From Incurvaria masculella (Eukaryota; Arthropoda; Insecta; Lepidoptera; Incurvariidae): a stretch of DNA of 64,000 nt. Every line of letters starts with the position of its first letter. Positions within the stretch are counted from its first letter, which is position 1. The stretch is from assembly GCA_946894095.1 (NCBI GenBank), contig OX335650.1:1736001-1800000 (forward strand), read 5' to 3'. Positions 1 through 13,100 of the stretch are shown here, one piece after another. A model generated the notes under the pieces. That model saw only the letters and a list, made by a program, of their open reading frames with translations, had not been told where the DNA came from and did not search any database. Position numbers and translations under genes: made by a program.

Positions 1-325
1 AACATCCTGAGGAAATTCACCTGACCCTACATATACTAATTAGAACTGTTTCTGTTTTTAGCCATTCAGCTCACTCAAAATAACAGCAGGGTGAAATCTA
101 ACTTTTGTGATTACCGATATGTTATCAAGGTAAATGTACATTTTGATACTTACTAAATTCTGTTTTATCAAATATTCTAAGCCCTATTTTCAGAAAATAT
201 GCACATAAAGTATAAATTGCAAGTAATGCATATTTTATGGAGTTTTGGAACATATTGTGACACAAGAAGCGTGCCCAATATACTCAAATTGAAAATTCAA
301 TAAAATTTCAAAATTAAATTGATGG
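1..325. other. AT-rich sequence, nothing recognised
   Basis: I see no coding frame, RNA gene or repeat structure that I can support in this stretch. Confidence 0.5.
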
Positions 326-694
326 TTAGGAGGATAATGAGATGATCGAGGTCCATACAATGGCTCGTCATAATTCCTTAGTCAAATTAATAAATATTTT
401 TCTGAAATTTTGCACATTAAAAAAAAACCAACTGAGAGCTACGTCTCTACATTTTGATTTTTTTGATAACTAAACTCTTATATATATATTTATAGGCTCT
501 TAAACATTTTTATACAAATCTTTAGAAGCTTATGTAATGGATTTAAGATAAGTTATCAAAAGAAACAAAACCTACAGACGTAACTCTCAATTGATTTATT
601 GAATGTGCAATATTACGAAAAAAAAATCTTAATTTAACTGACAAAAGAGGTACAAGCCATTGTATGGAACTCAATCACCTCATTGTCCTCTTAA
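326..694. mobile_element. Palindromic MITE (family 2), copy 1
   Basis: The left end (TTAGGAGGATAATGAGATGA) and the right end, read in reverse complement (TTAAGAGGACAATGAGGTGA), match. Both continue into a shared 'GTCCATACAATGGC' / 'GTTCCATACAATGGC' block and a 'TTTTTTTGATAACT' type block, so each arm is roughly 160 bp and most of the element folds back on itself. A second copy lies at 51111-51472. There is no coding capacity, so it would have moved with a transposase supplied elsewhere. TTAA is visible at the right edge; the left edge reads TTAG. Confidence 0.65.
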
Positions 695-710
695 TGCCTT
701 TTGTACTGCC

Positions 711-800
711 TACTGTCATATTTACTAGAACTAGGATTAATCCATAACACCATATTCGAAAGAAACTTAGGTGGTATGCAAGGATTTCTCCTTTATTGTA
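711..800 (-). mobile_element. SINE-A fragment (body only)
   Basis: Decayed antisense piece. It shows the order 'aacaccatattcgaaag', 'cttaggtggtatgcaagga', 'ctcctttat', which parallels the better copies at 26782-27174 and 28754-29164. Head and tail are missing. Confidence 0.55.
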
Positions 801-1958
801 TTGTTTTGGTGTGACAACTTTAAGTTGGACTCTAACCAATAGTTTCAGTGCAACATGACCCACACCCTCCACTCCAAAAATTTAAATGAGTTATCCTTGG
901 GGTAGCCTAGCCAAGACTGTATGGGAAGAAGACAAGTAGAAAAATATAGAATTATAGGTTTTTTTGCCATTATGTATTTACAATAATTATTTATGTTGTT
1001 CGTGGAGTGAAAGTAAAATAGGTTTCTTATGGAATCTGTTTCATGGCCTCCTGGTTGTAGAACTGCCATCGCTGAGAGGTAACCAGCGCGGTTCGGAGGC
1101 GCTGCCGGTGCAGTTACCCGCTCAGGATGCATGATGATCGATGATGACGGTAAACCGTTTGACCGCTGCTGCGTATGGGTTCTTGCTCCACGTTTTTACA
1201 GGTTAGTACCAAATTGTACAGAGATGTTGGGCCGGGTTATGGCTGATGAAAAAGTGAGCAAGGCAAAACCACCGTACTATAAAAAAAAAAAATCTTGTTG
1301 GTAGACGCTCCACAATCACAGTGGATCAGCATCTGTTACAAGGAGTAAGGAGTTTAAATAGCATTGGCCCAGGGGCAAAGAACACTGGCAGTTAAAAAAA
1401 CAGCCTTTGTGTCTTTGTGAAACCGGATGAAAGAAGGATATTTTATGTATCATTAACAGGGTTAAATGGAGGTTTGAAATGGAATACTGACATCAGGATG
1501 GCTGTATTGGGAGACGCTGGGTTGGGTGCTGGTATGTGAACCTGAACTGAATTTCTGAACTCCTGTACATTTACCACTCAACCAACTCACACACTCTTTG
1601 ACCATTCGATATGCTTAGTGACTATTGGATATTTAGACAATTTGTAATAGAGGTATTCATCTCCAGCTGGCAGCAGTATCAGTCATTAATATAGTGTTAA
1701 TTGCATAATTTCAGATTTATCTTTACGTTTTATAGTACACAATTCTGCTCATAGATATACGACAACGCAAACACGGACATTATTGTCTAATTAAGGATGT
1801 CTGCATATGTTGGGAAATCAGATTTTGATATTTTTTAAACAAAGTCAAGTTTTGTGGAACTTCTGCTTGTATGTTTGATTGCATTATAACTTAGGACTTC
1901 CAGCTGGAGTTCGGGGACAGTTTTCATTCAGCTTACTGAAAATCGAGAGGAAAACACA
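801..1958. other. Unique-looking sequence, no gene seen
   Basis: Around 1060-1200 there is a short GC-richer patch, but I cannot assign a gene or repeat family. Short frames here lack codon bias and recognisable motifs. Confidence 0.4.
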
Positions 1959-2152
1959 TTTTTACTGGACATGGATGCCTACTACCACCCACCATCATAT
2001 TAGCCCTGGACTGCCTTCTTGACGCCATTATTTTTCTTTATTAGTAGGCTACATTGAACTTGATGGAAAACACGGACAATTTGTCATTGAAGTTTCGACC
2101 ATCTTTACATCCAAAGCGATGGTACCAACCCGGGCCTAGTAGGGGCTAGGGT
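1959..2152 (-). mobile_element. SINE-A fragment
   Basis: Antisense body segment with 'actggacatggatgcc' at the tail side, then 'ggctacattgaacttgatgg', 'aaacacggacaatttgtcat' and 'ggtaccaacccgggc'. The middle third is replaced or diverged. The piece carries the block that corresponds to the satellite monomer at 7150-14150. Confidence 0.7.
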
Positions 2153-2974
2153 AGTACTCGGAAAATGAGAGACTCTTGTAATGCTATTGAAAAATACAAT
2201 TTCTTTTTTTGGCAATTCTTTCAGCACCTTTGCAGTTATAAGGTCAAAACCTGGGGCTTTATGCGGATCTATTTGATGGATGACTCAACAGTTTCTTTGT
2301 TGTGGCTACGGTTATTAGAATACCTTCATCTAGGTTTTGCTCCGAATTGCGCTCAAACGCTGAATGTGGATACAGTTGGACTGAATTGTGCTGACAATGC
2401 TCTGAAACGCAGTATTGTATAACATTTAAAATATATTAAATTTTATAATATTATGTAATAGGTATGACATGACGATGACATCATCGTTCAAGTGCGGTGC
2501 TCATGGCTAGGCCGTGAGCGCCGTCAGCGGCAGCCATAGATCGCATGCCAAATTTGACTTTGACACTGCAACAAGAGGACACAGAATATAAAATAAACCA
2601 CGTCACCCCTTTCGCTCGCCCTTTAGTTACATTAACTGTCTCCATTGACTTTCTACGATTTCACCTGTCTGCCAAATTATATGTCTAGCAACATCTCAAA
2701 ATCACTTTAATCATCACTTTTGATCATCACAACAAAGTTCGAGTCATCACTTTGGTTTAGTTTGTATATGCCCCGGAAGAGAATGCATCGACTTTTTCTT
2801 TTTCTTTGTCACTTCTCGCCCATTGGCCTCCTGCTTGCTGTAGGAGGGCAGTTGCAACTTGTGGATGTTTGAGGTGCTTGGTTGCTTTCCAAAGCGAAGT
2901 AATGGTCTTTTGCTGTAGCGGTAAGAGCTTCTATGCTTTGCTGTGTTGCCTTATTTTTAACTTGGCTTAGGAAA
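2153..2974. other. Sequence between repeats, nothing recognised
   Basis: The 2165-2422 open frame has no recognisable domain and no supporting neighbours. The stretch 2800-2975 might be the 3' untranslated tail of the LINE copy that follows, but I cannot prove it. Confidence 0.35.
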
Positions 2975-4395
2975 ACATTCTATCAATCCTTTTCATATGT
3001 AATAGTTTATGCGTGACGCGCTTACTGAGGGAGGGGATGACCTCTCTGGCCTGCCTGCAGTCTACCAGAACTTTTCATGCGGTATTGTATTGCATCTTTG
3101 TTCTTTCCTGAAACCAGTTTTTAATTTGGCTGAAGGGTAAAGGTACAATGGGTTCTGGACCTGTCGGTACTGTGCTGGGTCCTCTTTTGGCCAGTTCGTC
3201 TACCAGTGAACCACTGTGTCCCTATATCCATTGTAGAATTGTTCGGTTGTTTTTTGCAACTTATTCCAGGGCATAATGATTATATTATTACTCCTACACG
3301 TTCAGTACAGCCCCTAGTTTACTTTTCTGTTTTTTAGTGCATATAGAACGCACACTCTGTTTTTAATCTGGTAGTCACACATATTTCTGTTTTTTTTGGT
3401 TCTGCCACCTTGATAATGCCCATGCATTCTGCCTGGAATATGGAGTTGAGAGCGCCTAGGGTTGTTGAGATGTTGATGTTCACATCCCGGAAGAAGGCAC
3501 CTGCCCCAGTTCCTTTCTCTGTCATTGATCTATCTGTATAGATTCTAATTTCCTTCACCCCAGATTGGTCAGTGTCTCCTTCAATTAGTTGGATGTCATA
3601 GTGTTTCACAAAGATGTGGTTTATAGGAATTCTGTCACTTATTGCTGCGAGCATGGGTTGGTCCTTCAAGGCCTCTTCCATGATCCGTGTATGTGGAGTT
3701 CGATAGCTTTGTTTCCACAATCCTGCAGCTCTTAGCTTGAAAGCTGACATGGCTGCTTCCTGCTGTACGTGTAGGTGTAAGGGTTGCAGGTTGAACATGA
3801 CTCCCAGTGCCTGCGTGGGGGTTGTACGCATGTAGCCTGTCGTGGCTACACATGCGAGGCGTTGGAAACTTTGTAATTTAGCCTTCACGGTGATCAGATC
3901 TGTTATTGGCCACAATGCTATTGCTCCATATGCTATAATTGCGCGGATTACAGCAGTATGCAGCAAGCGTGTTATAGGGGGTTTTAGGCCCCAGCTCTTC
4001 CCTAGCATTCTCTTGTATTGCCAGAAAGATATCCACACCTTCTATATACAAAATAAACACGTCAAAGTGTTTGTTCTAGTTCAGCTTACCCCCAAGGATT
4101 ACTCCCAGGTATTTGACTTCAGTTGAGATTTCTAATTTTGTACCAAAGTACCTCGGCAGGTCCATGTCTGCTAACTTTCTCTTGTTCAGAACTAGTTCTG
4201 TCTTGTTTGGATTTACTAAGAGTCTGTTCTATCCACACCGGTCTTCCACGATTCTTAGGGCTGATCTCATAATATTACAAAGTAGTTTTTTCTGATTTGC
4301 CGCTGATCAAAATCGTGATGTCATCGGCCTGCACCACAGTTGTATAGCCACATTCGTTCAGGCGCTTGAGGTCCCATCCTTGTTAGTTAGTAAGT
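2975..4395 (-). pseudogene. LINE fragment 1: reverse transcriptase end, RNase H, C-terminal region
   Basis: Remains of a non-LTR retrotransposon ORF2 running right to left. Near 4340 the reverse strand encodes the Q-A-D-D-I box of the reverse transcriptase palm. A clean frame at 4038-3334 (234 codons) covers the end of the RT thumb ('AIIAYGAIALWP', 'GYMRTTPTQALGVM') and an RNase H domain: 'IYTDRS' at residues 166-171 and 'IFQAECMGI' at 200-208. The expected YTDGS glycine is replaced by arginine, and frames are broken before and after, so it is dead. Possession of RNase H places it in the I/R1/LOA-like group; I cannot be more precise by eye. Two more same-orientation pieces of the family follow at 4400-5440 and 5660-6335. 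Confidence 0.8.
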
Positions 4396-4399
4396 TAGT

Positions 4400-5440
4400 T
4401 GGGCAAAATATTTTCCGCGCTAAGTCTTCTTCACAGAGAGGCCATTCTGCGTAACAAAAGTGACTATGTGAGCCATCCAAGCTCGTCCCGGAAGCCCAGC
4501 ATACCCTTTACATTCCCACACGCCTCTGTAAGGGATCCCAGTGCTCCCAGAGTCTGCGCCCGTTGGTCGGTCACACTCTTGCACTCCAACAGTACATGGG
4601 CGGTTGTTTCCGTTGTCTCCATGCAGCCACGACATAGAGGGCTGTCCGTTACCCCCAGGTTAAGGAGGTGTTTGTTGAGTAAACCATGTCCTGTCATTGT
4701 TTCCGCCATTGTGCGTGGATCATTTCTATTCAGATGCAAAAGCTTGTGCGTGAGTCGCTTATTGAGGGATGAGATGACCTCTCTAGCCTTCCTGCAATCT
4801 ACCAGGTGTTTCCATCCTGTATTGTGAAGCATCTTTCTATCCTCTAGCCAGTTTTTAAATTGACTAAGTTGTATAGGCACGCACTATCGGTTCTGGGCCC
4901 GTTAGTACTGTACTGGATCCTCTTTTGGCCATTTCATCTGCAGCGTCATTCCCCACAGAGCCACTGTGTTCTCTTATCCACTGCAGAGTTACATGATTGT
5001 TTTTCGCTACTTCGTCTAGGGCGCAATGACATTCTAGAATTAAGCCCGAGATAACTTTGTTGTTTTTCAGTGCGTTTAATCAAATCAAATCAAATCAAAT
5101 CAAATCCTTTATTTACTTTTTTGGCCATACAGCATAGTAAATAGTATTTAAGATAAATAAATAATTTAAGTATTTCAACATAGAAATAAAATTTTCAAAC
5201 AGAAAATTTTAAACACATGAAATTAACAGTACATTTAGTACAGATGCGCTATCTGAGATAATTCTAATCTGATAGTCATGCATCTTTCTGGTTTTGATTG
5301 CCTCTGCGGCTCGAGTTATTCCCACACATTCTGCCTAAAATATGGTGTTAAAGGCGCCTAGGGTTGTTGAGATGTTAATGTTCGCATCTCGGGAGAAGAC
5401 ACCCGCTCCAGTTCCCGACTTTGTTTTGATCTATAGTTTA
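4400..5440 (-). pseudogene. LINE fragment 2: RNase H plus C-terminal CCHC domain, split by an insertion
   Basis: Second copy of the same LINE, same strand. In reverse complement, 5435-5240 encodes the RNase H start ('GTGVFSRDANINISTTLG'), and 5055-4890 encodes its end ('HVTLQWIREHSGSVGNDAAD'), interrupted by a 148-bp insertion at 5079-5226. A 138-codon frame at 4880-4464 is the C-terminal region, with C83-x2-C86-x8-H95-x4-C100 ('PLCRGC...H....C'), a zinc-knuckle-like pattern typical of the ORF2 tail in RNase H-bearing LINEs. An internal stop separates the RNase H end from the tail frame, so it is a pseudogene. Fragment 1 continues immediately to the left with RT sequence, so the two pieces are not one element in order. 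Confidence 0.78.
5079..5226 (-). mobile_element. 148-bp retroposon inserted in LINE fragment 2, with target duplication
   Basis: The insert begins with five to six ATCAA units, i.e. a (TTGAT)n 3' tail on the minus strand. It splits the RNase H codons for Leu-Asn-Ala-Leu. It is flanked by CAGTGCGTTTA (5068-5078) and CAGTACATTTA (5227-5237), a diverged 11-bp target-site duplication matching at 9 of 11. A tailed insert with this duplication length is the mark of LINE-driven retroposition. The family is not identified; it may be a severely 5'-truncated LINE or a SINE. Confidence 0.7.
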
Positions 5441-5659
5441 GTGCAATTTTATAGAGACCCAGCCATGAGAGCCCCAGCACCCTTCGAGAATGACCGCCAA
5501 ATTGTCCGCACACAGTCGCGGACGGTTAGACCTCATATCTGAGGGCCCGTACACTATCCGCAACCTGTGGACGCGTTCGGTGACAGATGCCAATGCCACC
5601 GCCAATATCATACTCTCGTCGAATGCTGGTTGCACTTCGAGACGTCGGGAAATGCACGT
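5441..5659. other. Unassigned segment between LINE fragments
   Basis: Moderately GC-rich DNA between two LINE pieces. It is open in more than one frame over 60+ codons but shows no motif I recognise. It may belong to the LINE insertion history or be an older unique segment. Confidence 0.3.
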
Positions 5660-6335
5660 AACACAGGGAGGCCATTGTGCGTAACAAAAGAGACTCTGTG
5701 AGCTATCCCAGCTGATCCCAGAAGTGCAGCATACCCTTTAAATTCTCATAGGCCTCTGTTAGGGATCCACACTCCAACAGTACATGGGAGGTTCTTTCCG
5801 TTGTGTCTATGCAGCCACCACATAGAGGGCTGTCAGTAACCCCCCAAACTGTCGAGGTGTTTGTTGAGCGAATAATGTTTTATTATCGTTCCCACCATTG
5901 TGCGTTGATCATTCCTTTTCAGATGCAATAGCTTGTGCGTGAAGTGCTTATTGAGGGATGGGACGACCTCTGGCCTGCCTGCAGCCTACCAAGCATTTCC
6001 ATCCGGTAGTATGAAGCATCTTAGTTCTATCCTGTAGCCAGTTTTTGAATTGAATGAGGGGTATAGTCTCTATCGGTTCTGGATCCGTTATACAGTACTG
6101 GGTCCTTTTTAGGCCATTTCGTCTGCAGCGTTATTGCCTAAGGAGCCACTGTGTCCTCTTATTTACTGCAGAGTTACATGATTGTTTCTCGCTACTTATT
6201 CTAGGGCGCAATAACATTCTAGAATTAGGCCCGAGTTAAATTTGTTATTTAATACAGATGTGCTGTCTGAGATCATTCATATCTGTTTTTTGATTTCCTC
6301 TGTAGCTCGAGTTATTCCCACGAATTCTGCCTGAA
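5660..6335 (-). pseudogene. LINE fragment 3: RNase H and C-terminal tail
   Basis: Third piece of the same LINE on the minus strand. 'ggaggccattgtgcgtaac' (from 5668) parallels 4438 in fragment 2. The C-terminal tail occupies about 5690-6050 and RNase H about 6060-6330, ending at 'ttctgcctgaatag' as in the other copies. Stops and deletions are frequent, so this is the most decayed of the three. Three collinear partial copies of one family within 3.4 kb suggest local duplication or repeated insertion. Confidence 0.7.
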
Positions 6336-6432
6336 TAGATATTTATGGCTCATACCATACCTGCATTCATGACATAGCCCTCTACACCACATTAAAATTA
6401 GGTGGCATGCCAGGACATTTTTATATTGCGCT
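6336..6432 (-). mobile_element. SINE-A fragment (3' half)
   Basis: Antisense piece: 'tttatggctcataccatac', 'tagccctctacaccacatt', 'aattaggtggcatgccagga'. It stops before the satellite-like block of the SINE body and lies about 0.7 kb left of the satellite. Confidence 0.6.
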
Positions 6433-7149
6433 TGCATTTTTGCATTATTTATACTTAGGCTTCAGTGCAGCATCTCTGGCTACCGTTAATGTTATTACTA
6501 AAGATGTATCCGTCTTCTTTCTTCATATCTCATTAACTAAGGACAGACATATCTTAATAAAGTCATTAACGTTAACCAGCGATGGTGCACTCCAGCCTTA
6601 CTGTGCTGTATGTATATTAACATTACTAATGTGTTGCAATTCACAGGTGGAGGGGACAAGATGGTTCCGGCAATTTCGGAATTATCATGCTGGGTGACGA
6701 ACCTGTTTTTTTATTCTTTTAAAATTTAGCTAGTTACAAAATCACAGAAAAGAAGAACTGTTTCAAAACTTATCTGGATATTCTACTGGAATACATCACA
6801 GGCTGGCTCTACACGATTACAGGTCGACTCATTTTTTTTAATTAATCGAACAGAAATACATTGTGCCACATGTACGTGTTTCTATCCACGCTTATACTTA
6901 GCAAGGAACATGTAGCCGTGGTACATTTATTTATACATACTATACAATTATGGGTTTTCTTCACTGTTTTGCGGACTATTGCTGAGCTATCGAGATTGAA
7001 CTTTCATATTTGAACAATGGAATATTATAGTGGAATCGGTTTCCAGCTACAATATATTCCAAAGATGTTATTCGAGCACAGGCTACATCTTCCTCAGCAC
7101 TGAACCGCTTGGTTTGTAAACCTGACTACTCTGCCAACAAACATTGTAT
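6433..7149. other. Sequence left of the satellite, nothing recognised
   Basis: AT-rich with no supported gene. The last 100 bases have isolated words such as 'gagcacaggctacat' that may be extremely decayed satellite. Confidence 0.4.
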
Positions 7150-10100
7150 CCTAATAGAGCACTATATTGAACTGGATGTTCTTTGATCATTGCTACATTA
7201 AATTGAATGTTTGGGGATGGATTAGATTGAACTCCCTATTTTACGAGCTGTTAATGGAGTCCCATCTATTTTAACTGTACTATTTGAGTCCATCTATTTT
7301 CAGTGTATGTTATTTGAGAATGGCTACATTGAACTGGATTTTATTTGATCACGGCAAAATTAAAATGGGTGTTTTTTTATCATGGGTATGTTGAACTGGA
7401 TATTATTAATGCACAGCTACATTGAACTAGTTTTCTTTTAAACACGGCTACGTAGAGATGGATGTATTTTGAGCATAGCTGCATTGAGATGGATGTTATT
7501 TGAGCACACAGCTTCATTGACATGGATGTTATTTGTTCACAGCTACATTGAACAGGATGTCATTAATGAACAGCTACATTGAACTGATTTTCTTTTAAGC
7601 ACGGCTACATTGAGATAGATTTTATTTGAGTACGATTACATTGAGATGGATGTTATTTGAGCACACAGCTACATTGAACTGATTTTCTTTAAGGCATGGC
7701 TACATTGAGTTAGATTTTATTTGAGTACGATAACATTGAGATGGATGTTATTTGAACTCACAGCTACATTGAACTGGTTTTCTTTTAAGCACGGCTACGT
7801 TGAGATGGATTTTATTTGAGTACGATTACATTGAGATGTATGTTATTTGAGCAATTACTTTGAGATAGATGTTATTTGAGCACTCAGCTACATTGAACTG
7901 ATTTTCTTTAAGGCACGGCTACATTGATATAGATTGACTTGAGTACGATTACATTGAGATGGATATTAATTGAGCACACAGCTACATTGAACTGATTTTC
8001 CTTAAGGCACGGCTATATCGAGATGGATTCTGATTGAGCACACAGCTACATTGAACTGATTTTTTAAGGCACGGTTACATTGATATGGATTCTATTTGAG
8101 TACGATTACATTGAGATGGATTCTAATTGAGCACACAGCTACATTGAACTGATTTTCTTTTAAGCACAGCCACATTGAGATGGATTTTATTTGAGTACGA
8201 TTGCATTGAGATGAATGTTATTTGAGCACACAGCTACATTGAACTGATTTTCTTGAAGGCACGGCTACATTGAGATGGATAATTTTTGAGTACGACTACA
8301 TTGAGATGGATGTTATTTGAGCTCACAGCTACATTGAACTGATTTTCTTTTAAGCACGGCTTTGTTGAGATGGATTTTATTTGAGTACGATTACATTGAG
8401 ATGGATATTAATTGAGCACGCAGCTACATTGAACTGGATTAATTTTAAGCACGGCTACATTGAGATGGATTTTATTTCAGTACGATTACATTGAGATGTA
8501 TGTTATCTGAGCAATTACATTGAGATAGATGTTATTTGAGCACTCAGCTACATTGAACTGATTTTCTTTAAGGCACGGCTACATTGAGATAGATTGACTT
8601 GAGTACGATTACATTGAGATGGATATTAATTGAGCACGCAGCTACATTGAACTGGATTTATTTTAAGCACGGCTACATTGAGATGGATTTTATTTGAGTA
8701 CGATTACATTGAGATGGATGTTATTCGAGCACACAGCTACATTGAGCTTATTTTCTTTAAGGCACGGCTACATGGAGATGGATTTTATTTGAGTACGATA
8801 ACATTGAGATGGATATTAATTGAGCACGCAGCTACATTGAACTCGATTGATTTTAAGCACGGCTACATTGAGATGGATTTTATTTCAGTACGATTACATT
8901 GAGATGTATGTTATTTGAGCAATTACATTGGGATAGATGTTATTTGAGCACTCAGCTATATTGAACTGATTTTCTTTAAGGCACGGCTACAGTGAGATGG
9001 ATCTTATTTGAGCATACAGCTACATTGAACTGATTTTTTTAAGGCACGGCTACATTGAGATGGATATTATTTGAGTACGATTACATTGAGATGGATATTA
9101 ATTGAGCACGCAGCTACATTGAACTGGATTTATTTTAAGCACGGCTACATTGAGATTGATTTTATTTGAGTACGATTACATTGAGATGGATATTAATTGA
9201 GCACGCAGCTACATTGAACTGGATTGATTTTAAGCACGGCTACATTGAGATGGATTTTATTTGAGTACGATTACATTGAGATGTATGTTATCTGAGCAAT
9301 TACATTGAGATAGATGTTATTTGAGCACTCAGCTACATTGAACTGATTTTCTTTAAGGCATGGCTACATTGAGATAGTTTTACATGAGTACGATTACATT
9401 GAGATGGATATTAATTGAGCACGCAGCTACATTGAACTGATTTTCTTTAAGGCACGGCTACATGAAGATGGATTTTATTTGAGTACGATTACATTGAGAT
9501 GGATATTAATTGAGCATGCAGCTACATTGAACTGGATTGATTTTAAGCACGGCTACATTGAGATGGATTTTATTTCAGTACGATTACATTGAGATGTATG
9601 TTATTTGAGCAATTACATTGGGATAGATGTAATTTGAGCACTCAGCTACATTGAACTGATTTTCTTTAAGGCACGGCTACATTGAGATGAATTGACTTGA
9701 GTACGATTACATTGAGATGGATATTAATTGAGCACGCAGCTACATTGAACTGGATTTATTTTAAGCACGGCTACATTGAGATGGATTTTATTTGAGTACG
9801 ATTACATTGAGATGGATGTTATTCGAGCACACAGCTACATTGAACTGATTTTCTTTAAGGCACGGCTACATGGAGATGGATTTAATTTGAGTACGATTAC
9901 ATTGAGATGGATATTAATTGAGCATGCAGCTACATTGAACTGGATTGATTTTAAGCACGGCTACATTGAGATGGATTTTATTGGAGTACGATTACATTGA
10001 AATGGATGTTACTCGAGCACACAGCTACATTGAACTGATTTTCTTTAAGGCACGGCTACATGGAGATGGATTTTATTTGAGTATGATTACATTGAGATGG

Positions 10101-13100
10101 ATATTAATTGAGCACGCAGCTACATTGAACTGGATTAATTTTAAGCACGGCTACATTGAGATGGATTTTATTTGAGTACGATTACATTGAGATGTATGTT
10201 ATTTGAGCAATTACATTGAGATAGATGTTATTTGAGCACTCAGCTACATTGAACTGATTTTCTTTAAGGCACGGCTACATTGAGATAGATTTACTTGAGT
10301 ACGATTACATTGAGATGGATATTAATTGAGCACGCAGCTACATTGAACTGGATTAATTTTAAGCACGGCTACATTGAGATGGATTTTATTTGAGTACGAT
10401 TACATTGAGATGGATGTTATTCGAGCACACAGCTACATTGAACTGATTTTCTTTAAGGCACGGCTACATGGAGATGGATTTTATTTGAGAACGATTACAT
10501 TGAGATGGATATTAATTGAGCACGCAGCTACATTGAACTGGATTAATTTTAAGCACGGCTACATTGAGATGGATTTTATTTGAGTACGATTACATTGAGA
10601 TGGATGTTATTCGAGCACACAGCTACATTGAACTGATTTTCTTTAAGTCACGGCTACAGTGAGATGGATCTTATTTGAGCATACAGCTACATTGAACTGA
10701 TTTTTTTAAGGCACGGCTACATTGAGATGGATATTATTTTGGTACGATTACATTAAGATGGATGTTAATTGAGCACACAGCTACACATTGAACTGGATTT
10801 ATTTTAAGCACGGCTACATTGAGATTGATTTTATTTGAGTACGATTACATTGAGATGGATATTAATTGAGCACGCAGCTACATTGAACTGGATTGATTTT
10901 AAGCACGGCTACATTGAGATGGATTTTATTTGAGTACGATTACATTTAGATGTATGTTATCTGAGCAATTGCATTGAGATAGATGTTATTTGAGCACTCA
11001 GCTACATTGAACTGGATTGATTTTAAGCACGGCTACATTGAGATGGATTTTATTTCAGTACGATTACATTGAGATGGATTTTATTGGAGTACGATTACAT
11101 TGAGATGGATGTTATTCGAGCACACAGCTACATTGAACTGATTTTCTTTAAGGCACGGCTACATGGAGATGGATTTTATTTGAGTATGATTACATTGAGA
11201 TGGATATTAATTGAGCACGCCGCTACTTTGAACTGGATTAATTTTAAGCACGGCTACATTGGGATGGATTTTATTTGAGTACGATTACATTGAGATGTAT
11301 GTTATTTGAGCAATTACATTGAGATAGATGTTATTTGAGCACTCAGCTACATTGAACTGATTTTCTTTAAGGCACGGCTACATTGAGATAGATTTACTTG
11401 AGTACGATTACATTGAGATGGATATTAATTGAGCACGCAGCTACATTGAACTGGATTAATTTTAAGCACGGCTACATTGAGATGGATTTTATTTGAGTAC
11501 GATTACATTGAGATGGATGTTATTCGAGCACACAGCTACATTGAACTGATTTTCTTTAAGGCACGGCTACATGGAGATGGATTTTATTTGAGTACGATTA
11601 CATTGAGATGGATATTAATTGAGCACGCAGCTACATTGAACTGGATTGATTTTAAGCACGGCTACATTGAGATGGATTTTATTTGAGTACGATTACATTA
11701 AGATGGATATTAATTGAGCATGCAGCTACATTGAACTGGATTGATTTTAAGCACGGCTACATTGAGATGGATTTTATTTCAGTACGATTACATTGAGATG
11801 TATGTTATTTGAGCAATTAGATTGGGATAGATGTAATTTGAGCACTCAGCTACATTGAACTGATTTTCTTTAAGGCACGGCTACATTGAACTGGATTGAT
11901 TTTAAGCACGGCTACATTGAGATGGATTTTATTTGAGTACGATTACATTAAGATGGATATTAATTGAGCACGCAGCTACATTGAACTGGATTGATTTTAA
12001 GCACGGCTACATTGAGATGGATTTTATTTCAGTACGATTACATTGAGATGTATGTTATTTGAGCAATTACATTGGGATAGATGTTATTGGAGCATTCAGC
12101 TACATTGAACTGATTTTCTTTAAGGCACGGCTACAGTGAGATGGATCTTATTTGAGCATACAGCTACATTGAACTGATTTTTTTAAGGCACGGCTACATT
12201 GAGATGGATATTATTTTGGTACGATTACATTAAGATGGATGTTAATTGAGCACACAGCTACACATTGAACTGGATTTATTTTAAGCACGGCTACATTGAG
12301 ATTGATTTTATTTGAGTACGATTACATTGAGATGGATATTAATTGAGCACGCAGCTACATTGAACTGGATTGATTTTAAGCACGGCTACATTGAGATGGA
12401 TTTTATTTGAGTACGATTACATTGAGATGTATGTTATCTGAGCAATTACATTGAGATAGATGTTATTTGAGCACTCAGCTACATTGAACGGGATTGATTT
12501 TAAGCACGGCTACATTGAGATGGATTTTATTTCAGTACGATTACATTGAGATTGATATTATTGGAGTACGATTACATTGAGATGGATGTTATTCGAGCAC
12601 ACAGCTACATTGAACTGATTTTCTTTAAGGCACGGCTACATGGAGATGGATTTTATTTGAGTATGATTACATTGAGATGGATATTAATTGAGCACGCAGC
12701 TACATTGAACTGGATTAATTTTAAGCACGGCTACATTGAGATGGATTTTATTTGAGTACGATTACATTGAGATGTATGTTATTTGAGCAATTACATTGAG
12801 ATAGATGTTATTTGAGCACTCAGCTACATTGAACTGATTTTCTTTAAGGCACGGCTACATTGAGATAGATTTACTTGAGTACGATTACATTGAGATGGAT
12901 ATTAATTGAGCACGCAGCTACATTGAACTGGATTAATTTTAAGCACGGCTACATTGAGATGGGTTTTATTTGAGTACGATTACATTGAGATGGATGTTAT
13001 TCGAGCACACAGCTACATTGAACTGATTTTCTTTAAGGCACGGCTACATGGAGATGGATTTTATTTGAGTACGATTACATTGAGATGGATGTTTTTTGAG

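Noticed and set aside
8678..12755. Repeated 69-76 codon open frames in the satellite with near-identical peptides
   Set aside because: They arise because the ~95-bp trimer lacks stops in one frame; they begin at TTG-type codons, end when a monomer variant brings a stop, and have no features of a protein.
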